5,700 nucleotides of DNA from JBHENW01 sp046261875 (GTDB lineage: Bacteria; Acidobacteriota; Thermoanaerobaculia; UBA5066; Gp7-AA6). The stretch covers positions 1 through 5,700 of the forward strand of contig JBHENW010000180.1 of NCBI GenBank assembly GCA_046261875.1, in the 5' to 3' direction. The position numbers and the translations under genes are program-made. The notes below the pieces were generated by a model. The model searched no databases, was not told the DNA's origin, and saw nothing but the letters and a program-made list of their open reading frames with translations. The first letter of the stretch is position 1. Each line of letters starts with the position of its first letter. Shown piece by piece: positions 1-4,065 of the stretch.

Positions 1-42
1 GTGAAGAGGCGCCCCGCAGGACGAACTGTTCGAAAGAGCGGA

Positions 43-192
43 CTACTTGTCGGGTCCCCCGAACTGGCTGGGGGAGACGCGCTCCTCGAGCTCTTCGGCT
101 GTCAGCTCGATCGCACGGGCATCCTTGCCCGTCTGCGCGCGGATCTTCTTTTTCTGCTCTTCCGTCAACTCGATCCGGATCTTCTTTTCCAC
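43..192 (-). CDS. small charged 49-residue protein, candidate substrate/accessory peptide of the adjacent protease-adaptor operon
   Basis: The reading frame runs from GTG (192-190) to TAG (45-43). A perfect AGGAGG lies 4 nt upstream, the strongest ribosome-binding site in the window, and it decides this start. The product has 49 residues: about 7 Lys, 4 Arg, 9 Glu and 2 Asp, with no Cys, His or Trp, so it is hydrophilic and near neutral overall. There is no signal peptide or membrane segment. The motif I-E-L-T occurs at residues 7-10 and 28-31, each followed by Glu-rich sequence, and K-K-I-R occurs at 3-6 and 15-18. The C-terminal tail has E-L-E-E-R-V-S-P (34-41) and F-G-G-P (44-47). I do not recognise the family. 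It lies 237 nt downstream of the Crp-type gene, behind a Crp-type operator and candidate promoter, so it may be a separate regulated unit. A precursor or substrate of the neighbouring M50/PqqD-like protein is possible but inferred; a small regulatory or structural protein is equally possible. Confidence 0.72.
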   Translation of the reverse strand: MEKKIRIELTEEQKKKIRAQTGKDARAIELTAEELEERVSPSQFGGPDK

Positions 193-196
193 TGTG

Positions 197-202
197 CCTC
201 CT
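197..202 (-). promoter_or_regulatory. ribosome-binding site AGGAGG of the small gene
   Basis: The minus strand reads AGGAGG, then CACA, then GTG. This full match to the anti-Shine-Dalgarno sequence sets the non-ATG start at 192 and is the main argument that such a short frame is a real gene. The 4-nt spacing is on the short side. Confidence 0.75.
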
Positions 203-324
203 GAAGGTCGGTTTGGGTTCTTAGCGGCCCCTCAGTCCACCCGGCCCGCTTTAGGGCAGACGCTGATGACATGAAGCCTACCACGTCCGCGGAGTCCGCG
301 ATAGGACTGAGCGCACATACTCCT

Positions 325-362
325 GGTGACCCCGGTGAACAACGCCCCGTCAGCCGGGTCAC
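325..362. promoter_or_regulatory. possible additional operator half-sites in the leader
   Basis: GGTGACC at 325-331 and GGTCAC at 357-362 repeat the half-site sequence of the main palindrome in inverted orientation, 25 nt apart. A third, degenerate GGTGA follows at 334-338. The spacing is too wide for one dimer, so these could be weak auxiliary sites for the same regulator, or chance occurrences in GC-rich DNA. Confidence 0.25.
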
Positions 363-380
363 GGATGGGAGAGGACCATC

Positions 381-410
381 ATTATGTCCGAAACGTGACC
401 CTGGTCACAA
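381..410 (-). promoter_or_regulatory. candidate sigma70-type promoter for the small gene
   Basis: On the minus strand, CATAAT (386-381) matches the TATAAT -10 element at 5 of 6 positions. TTGTGA (410-405) matches the TTGACA -35 element at 4 of 6, with an 18-nt spacer. Transcription would start near 374 and run toward the small gene. The -35 element and most of the spacer lie inside the Crp-type palindrome, so a bound regulator would block polymerase. Promoter prediction by eye in high-GC DNA is weak evidence; the AT-rich -10 stands out from its surroundings. Confidence 0.42.
394..409. promoter_or_regulatory. Crp-type operator, CGTGA-N6-TCACA
   Basis: The plus strand reads CGTGACCCTGGTCACA, which matches the E. 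coli CRP consensus TGTGA-N6-TCACA at 9 of 10 defined positions. The core GTGACC-CT-GGTCAC is a perfect inverted repeat. A 2-nt loop rules out a normal RNA hairpin, so a dimeric DNA-binding protein is the natural reading. The neighbouring Crp-type regulator has the recognition-helix pattern that reads GTGA half-sites in CRP. The centre at 401.5 falls near -27.5 relative to the candidate start, a position expected for repression rather than activation. Confidence 0.68.
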
Positions 411-429
411 GAAACGTGCGGGATCCGAT

Positions 430-1128
430 TCACTCGTCGCGCAGGATGAGCGCCGACTCGGAAACCCGTATGATCTTCCCTTCCGCCTCGAGCAGCTCGC
501 TTTCGAGCAGCTCCTTGAGGACGCGGGAGACGACCTCGCGGCTCGATCCGATCCGGTCCGCCAGCTCCTGATGAGTCGGCCGGGTGAAGATCCAGTCCCC
601 CTCGGGGCCCAGCTCGCCTTCCTGCTCGGCGATCTCGAGGAGGGTGTAGAGGAGCCGCTCCTTGACGCTGAGGAGAGCGTGCTCGCCGATCTTCTGGTAC
701 GCCTGGCGCACCGCCGATGCGAGCTCTCGCCGGAGGGCCCCGCCGACCTCTTGCCGGCGCTCGACCCAAGACAGGAGCTCGGAACCGCTGAAGCGGGCGA
801 GGCGCGAGGGCGCGATCGTCACGGCGTTGGCCGGCTGGGCGCCTTCGTCGATGAGGGGGACGAGACCGATGAGCCCACCCGTGCGTTCGATGCCAATTAC
901 GACCTCCTTCGCCTCTTTATTCATCAGGCTTACCTTGACGCCGCCGCTGATGACGAGAAACACGGCGCGGGCGGGGTCGCCGGCGTACAAGAGGACGTTG
1001 TTCTTCGGGTAGTCGTGGCACATCGCCATCACCGCGAGCTCGTCGAGTCCGGCCTCGTCACAGGTGGCGAAGAGGCCGCAGCGTCGCGCCGCGTCGACGA
1101 ATTGCTCGCGCTGGGCTTTGCGGTTCAT
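430..1128 (-). CDS. Crp/Fnr-family transcriptional regulator
   Basis: This 232-residue protein has the size and two-domain plan of the Crp/Fnr family. Residues about 18-125 form the cyclic-nucleotide-binding-type beta-roll, about 126-160 the long dimerisation helix, and about 178-225 the C-terminal winged helix. The helix-turn-helix (about 185-208) contains S-R-E-V-V-S-R-V-L-K, with R197, E198 and R202 placed like R180, E181 and R185 of E. coli CRP, which read GTGA. The nucleotide pocket is degenerate: around 84-103 the usual Gly-Glu and Arg-Ser/Thr-Ala signatures are absent, so cAMP is unlikely as ligand. There are three N-terminal cysteines (17, 23, 37) but no Fnr-type four-Cys set, so redox or metal sensing is only a possibility. 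The ATG lies 7 nt after the preceding stop, with a weak GAGAG, so it is probably cotranscribed. The likely target is the palindrome at 394-409. Confidence 0.93.
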   Translation of the reverse strand: MNRKAQREQFVDAARRCGLFATCDEAGLDELAVMAMCHDYPKNNVLLYAGDPARAVFLVISGGVKVSLMNKEAKEVVIGIERTGGLIGLVPLIDEGAQPANAVTIAPSRLARFSGSELLSWVERRQEVGGALRRELASAVRQAYQKIGEHALLSVKERLLYTLLEIAEQEGELGPEGDWIFTRPTHQELADRIGSSREVVSRVLKELLESELLEAEGKIIRVSESALILRDE

Positions 1129-1135
1129 CGGTCTC

Positions 1136-3205
1136 TCACAGCAGGAAATCGAGGCGGACGTTCCGCCGAAGGCTCTGCGCGAGCGCCTGACCGATGATGC
1201 CGCGGCCGGTCACGATCTTGGCGACTCCCGTCATCCCCGGCACCGGCGCGTGGTGGTCTTCCGGCAGCGGTACGTCGACATCGACCCAGCCATGGCGGGC
1301 GGCGGGGGCGACGTTCCTCACGCGGCCGGCGAACGTATGGCCGGGCCACGTCGAGATCCTGGCGTGGACCGGCTGGCCGCGAGCGAGATCGCCCGCTTCG
1401 ACCAGCGGGACCATGACGCGCGCGATGCGCCCTCGCGCCGAGGCCAGCGTGAGAAGCGAGTCGCCTTCGGCCACCGCTTCGCCCACCCGCTGGGCCAGGT
1501 CGTGCCCCAAGACGATCCCCGCAATGGGGGCCCGCACGACGAGCCTCCCGCGGCGCGCCTCGAGTAGCGCCAGCTCCTCCGAGGCTTCGGCCAGTGCGTC
1601 AGTGGCCGTCGCCACCGCCCCGGGGTCCTCCAGCGCTGCGCCGAGCGCCTCTCTGGCGCGGAGGATCTCGACGCGCCGACGGGCGTCGAGGACCTCGATC
1701 TCGAGGTCCGGGTTCCACAGGACCGCGAGCGGCTGGCCGGGTCCGACGGTGTCCCCCTCGTCCACCAGCACGCGGTCGAGCACGCCTGGTACCCCGATAT
1801 GCACAGCGAGCTGGCGCGAGGCGGCGACTCGAAAAGGGGCCTCGGCGCGGTAGGTCCACGGGAGAACGAGGACCGCGAGCAGCGCGGCCCCCGCAATCAG
1901 GGCGATGCGCGTGACTCGCCGACTCCGCCCCCAGCGCCCGCGCATCGTCGTCGCGGCGGACTTCGCCATCGATCGCAGCCGCACGAGGCGCGGCCAAAGA
2001 ATTCGCCCCACCAGGAAGCCGATGAGAAGCCAGGCCCACGGACCGAATAGGCGCCGGAAGATCATGGTGAACCACAAGAGGGCGATCACGATCGCGAAGA
2101 TGCTGTAGAAGAATGCCAGCGTGCCGTAGATCAGGAAGACACGTCGCTCGCGCGGCGTGACGGCGGGAACTGCGACCTCGAGACCGAGCACGCGCCGTCG
2201 GAGGACGGCCTGGCAGTAATCGAACGCACGCCGGCGAAGGTTCGGGATCTCCAGGTAGTCGGAAAGCGCGTAGTAGCCGTCCAGGGGGATCAATGGGTTC
2301 AGGTTCGTCACGATGTTCATCAAACCGGCCAAGACGACGATCAGGAACGCTACGCGGAAACCCAGTGAGCCCGGCTCCATGAAGAGCCAAGTGATACCGG
2401 CGATCGAGGCGATGAGGAGCTGGATCCACGGCCCGGCGAACGTCACCCAGAGCCGGTGCGATCGCCGTTCGAAAAGCCATGCGTCGTTCGTATTGCAGTA
2501 CAGCGCGGGCATGAAGTAGATGAGCATGGCGCCCATCTCGTGCACTTCGCCGCCGAAATGCTTGGTCGTCAGCCCATGGCCGAGCTCATGGACCACGATG
2601 ACCGACAACATGAGCCCGTAGGCGAGCAGATAGTCCCAAGCGCTCACGTTAGAGCCGGTGTAGAAGTCTCTGAACCCGGCCCAGAACTCGGGCCCGCGGA
2701 CGTACAGGATGGCGAGGTAGGCCAGGAACAGCGCGGCGCATCCCCACGCAAACGCCGGGCTCCACATCCATTGCAGGAATGGCTCCCAGCGCTGGAACGC
2801 GCGATCGGGATCCGCGGCGGGAAAGCGGATGCGGAGCAGGGACCCGCGCGACTTCCGGCCCGCACGGCGCGTTCGCACCGCCCGCAGCCTCTCGAGCAGC
2901 ATGAGGTGCTGCTCCGCGGGAGTTCGCTCGACGATGCCGAGTCGCTTGAGCTTTTGCGCGAAGTCTGCGATCGCGCCGGCATCGACATCGATACCGATCG
3001 TTTCGGCGGCCGACTCGGCGATCTCAGGAGGTGTCCGCGTGCCGTCCATGAGGCGCATGAGCCCGATCTCCACCTCGCCGAAGCGCGAGTACTTACCCTG
3101 GCTCGGATCCTTGACGATCCAGTCGACCTGACCGCGTGTCTCGCGACGGATCATCGTGAGGTCCGACCGCAGACATGGTCGCATCGCGAGCGCACCCGCG
3201 GTCAT
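1136..3205 (-). CDS. PqqD-like / M50 site-2-protease / HlyD fusion membrane protein
   Basis: This 689-residue fusion fits the broad group annotated as putative peptide zinc metalloproteases. Residues about 20-95 resemble a PqqD-like winged-helix domain (V-K-D-P near 31-34, L-M-D-G near 52-55), the fold that binds precursor peptides in RiPP systems. The M50 core follows: H-E-L-G-H at 206-210 supplies the zinc-binding histidines and catalytic Glu207, and N-P-L-I-P-L-D-G at 303-310 supplies the distal Asp309. About seven hydrophobic spans are visible (near 152-169, 191-208, 253-276, 283-300, 356-380, 388-404, 432-449). Residues about 460-668 are a HlyD-type adaptor: lipoyl halves (about 465-497 and 554-588) flank a short helical hairpin, then a beta-barrel. 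Seven spans put the N-domain in the cytoplasm and the adaptor in the periplasm. The ATG overlaps the preceding stop (ATGA), with GAGG 7 nt upstream. Intramembrane proteolysis coupled to export is plausible; the substrate is unknown. Confidence 0.9.
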   Translation of the reverse strand: MTAGALAMRPCLRSDLTMIRRETRGQVDWIVKDPSQGKYSRFGEVEIGLMRLMDGTRTPPEIAESAAETIGIDVDAGAIADFAQKLKRLGIVERTPAEQHLMLLERLRAVRTRRAGRKSRGSLLRIRFPAADPDRAFQRWEPFLQWMWSPAFAWGCAALFLAYLAILYVRGPEFWAGFRDFYTGSNVSAWDYLLAYGLMLSVIVVHELGHGLTTKHFGGEVHEMGAMLIYFMPALYCNTNDAWLFERRSHRLWVTFAGPWIQLLIASIAGITWLFMEPGSLGFRVAFLIVVLAGLMNIVTNLNPLIPLDGYYALSDYLEIPNLRRRAFDYCQAVLRRRVLGLEVAVPAVTPRERRVFLIYGTLAFFYSIFAIVIALLWFTMIFRRLFGPWAWLLIGFLVGRILWPRLVRLRSMAKSAATTMRGRWGRSRRVTRIALIAGAALLAVLVLPWTYRAEAPFRVAASRQLAVHIGVPGVLDRVLVDEGDTVGPGQPLAVLWNPDLEIEVLDARRRVEILRAREALGAALEDPGAVATATDALAEASEELALLEARRGRLVVRAPIAGIVLGHDLAQRVGEAVAEGDSLLTLASARGRIARVMVPLVEAGDLARGQPVHARISTWPGHTFAGRVRNVAPAARHGWVDVDVPLPEDHHAPVPGMTGVAKIVTGRGIIGQALAQSLRRNVRLDFLL

Positions 3206-3216
3206 GGCTCGTCCTC
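3202..3216 (-). promoter_or_regulatory. ATGA stop/start overlap with Shine-Dalgarno (lipoprotein adaptor to M50-HlyD)
   Basis: TGA (3204-3202) overlaps ATG (3205-3203), with GAGG at 3216-3213 lying 7 nt upstream. This second coupled junction suggests the two adaptor-bearing proteins are made in matched amounts. It also favours the start at 3205 over the internal Met8. Confidence 0.78.
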
Positions 3217-4053
3217 GGGTGCCCGCGGTTCCACGATCACTTCGGCCCCCGGCAGGAACCCGCTCGTAGCGATCAGCTCGACGACCACTTCGCGCGTGCC
3301 GCTCGCCGGGTCGACGGTAGGGCTGAGGAGAACGATCCGCGCCTCGCCGCTCACGCTGTCGACGCCGGTGACCCGCGCGGGCGCTCCGGGACGGAAGGCG
3401 ATCGCCTCGCGTTCGGGAACGAGCAGTCGGGCGCGCAGCGGCGCCAGCGCGGTGATGCGGAAGAGCGGCGTCCCGGGCTCGACGCGCTGGCCGACTCTCA
3501 CGTAACGCCGCGCCACGACTCCCGCAAACGGCGCGCGAATACGCGTGCGCGCGAGCTCGTGCTGGGCCTGCTTGAGCTCGGCTTCGGCCACGCGCTGGAG
3601 GTTGGCCAACGACTCGTACTCGGCGCGCGGAACCAGCTCTTGCTCGAGAAGCTGGTTGGCGCGCTCGGTCTGAGCGCGCGCCTCATCGGCACGCGCGCGA
3701 GCGGCCTCGACGGCGAGTGCGGCGCGCGTGTCCTCCAGTAGCGCCAGCACCTGGCCTGCGCCGACGCGGCGGCCGACGTCGACGTAGACCGTCCGGACGG
3801 CCGCCGCCTCCGGTCCGTCGGGGTCGAACAAGGCGTAGACGTCGGCATCGGCCTCGGTGTAGAGGTGGGTGCGATACCCGCCCGCCACGCGCGGCGAATC
3901 GAGATTCTCCGACGCTCCCGCCTCCGAAGACGCCGCGCGGTCGGACCCCGCGCGCTCGCTCGCGTCGGGTCGCGAATCGATCTCCCGCCCGCACGCGACG
4001 GCAAAGATCAGCGCGGCCGCGCCGCCGAAGGTGATCCCCGCACGCGCGCTCAT
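3202..4053 (-). CDS. periplasmic adaptor (HlyD / RND membrane-fusion type) lipoprotein
   Basis: This 283-residue protein starts with a short lipoprotein signal peptide: Arg4, a hydrophobic stretch at 7-20 and a lipobox-like A-V-A-C ending at Cys21. Gly at +2 would favour outer-membrane sorting by the E. coli rule. Residues 22-57 are a Ser/Ala/Asp/Glu-rich linker. Lipoyl half-motifs at about 86-109 (V-D-V-G-R-R-V-G-A-G-Q) and 169-200 (I-R-A-P-F-A-G-V-V) flank a helical hairpin at 110-168; a beta-barrel follows at about 203-275. It is shorter than the usual 350-400 residues of RND adaptors and seems to lack most of the membrane-proximal domain. The ATG at 4053 is chosen because it overlaps the previous stop (ATGA), has GAGG 8 nt upstream and places the signal peptide at the N-terminus. 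A GTG at 4104 would bury that signal. The expected role is bridging inner-membrane partners to an outer-membrane channel or to the other adaptor modules. Confidence 0.9.
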   Translation of the reverse strand: MSARAGITFGGAAALIFAVACGREIDSRPDASERAGSDRAASSEAGASENLDSPRVAGGYRTHLYTEADADVYALFDPDGPEAAAVRTVYVDVGRRVGAGQVLALLEDTRAALAVEAARARADEARAQTERANQLLEQELVPRAEYESLANLQRVAEAELKQAQHELARTRIRAPFAGVVARRYVRVGQRVEPGTPLFRITALAPLRARLLVPEREAIAFRPGAPARVTGVDSVSGEARIVLLSPTVDPASGTREVVVELIATSGFLPGAEVIVEPRAPEDEP

Positions 4054-4065
4054 CGCCAGAACCTC
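4050..4065 (-). promoter_or_regulatory. ATGA stop/start overlap with Shine-Dalgarno (GAF-HlyD to lipoprotein adaptor)
   Basis: The upstream TGA (4052-4050) and downstream ATG (4053-4051) share bases as ATGA, and GAGG at 4065-4062 lies 8 nt before the ATG. This indicates translational coupling and fixes the adaptor start. Confidence 0.8.

Larger units (their letters stand above)
193..429 (-). other. intergenic region between the Crp-type gene and the small gene
   Basis: This 237-nt gap contrasts with the 4-nt overlaps and 7-nt gap elsewhere in the operon. Its upstream part (381-410) holds the operator and candidate promoter. If transcription starts near 374, the small gene has an untranslated leader of about 180 nt. 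Within the leader are extra GTGACC/GGTCAC half-sites (325-362), a short inverted repeat AGTCC-N6-GGACT (293-308) and a weak AGCGG/CCGCT pairing (223-250). I see no T-tract terminator after the Crp-type gene, so read-through from the operon into the small gene is possible. No riboswitch class is recognised. Confidence 0.6.

Noticed and set aside
22..32. CGAACTGTTCG palindrome as a LexA box
   Set aside because: The Bacillus-type LexA site needs GAAC-N4-GTTC and the E. coli type CTGT-N8-ACAG. Here the halves are only 1 nt apart, so it fits neither. It lies just past the small gene and has no T-tract, so it is not a terminator either.
165..362. 65-codon minus-strand frame in the intergenic region
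   Set aside because: It starts at a GTG without a Shine-Dalgarno, overlaps the small gene's ribosome-binding site and start in another frame, and has no recognisable content.
394..409. The GTGACC-CT-GGTCAC palindrome as a terminator hairpin for the Crp-type gene
   Set aside because: The 2-nt loop is too short for a stable RNA hairpin and no run of T follows on either strand.
271..1197. 308-codon plus-strand open frame
   Set aside because: It lies antisense to the Crp-type gene, and its translation is a low-complexity Arg/Glu/Asp-rich sequence with no recognisable domain. It is the usual complementary-strand artefact of a high-GC gene.
2456..3505. 349-codon plus-strand open frame
   Set aside because: It is antisense to the M50-HlyD protein, whose membrane spans and zinc motifs are clear on the minus strand. 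The plus-strand product has no domain and would cross the coupled gene junction.
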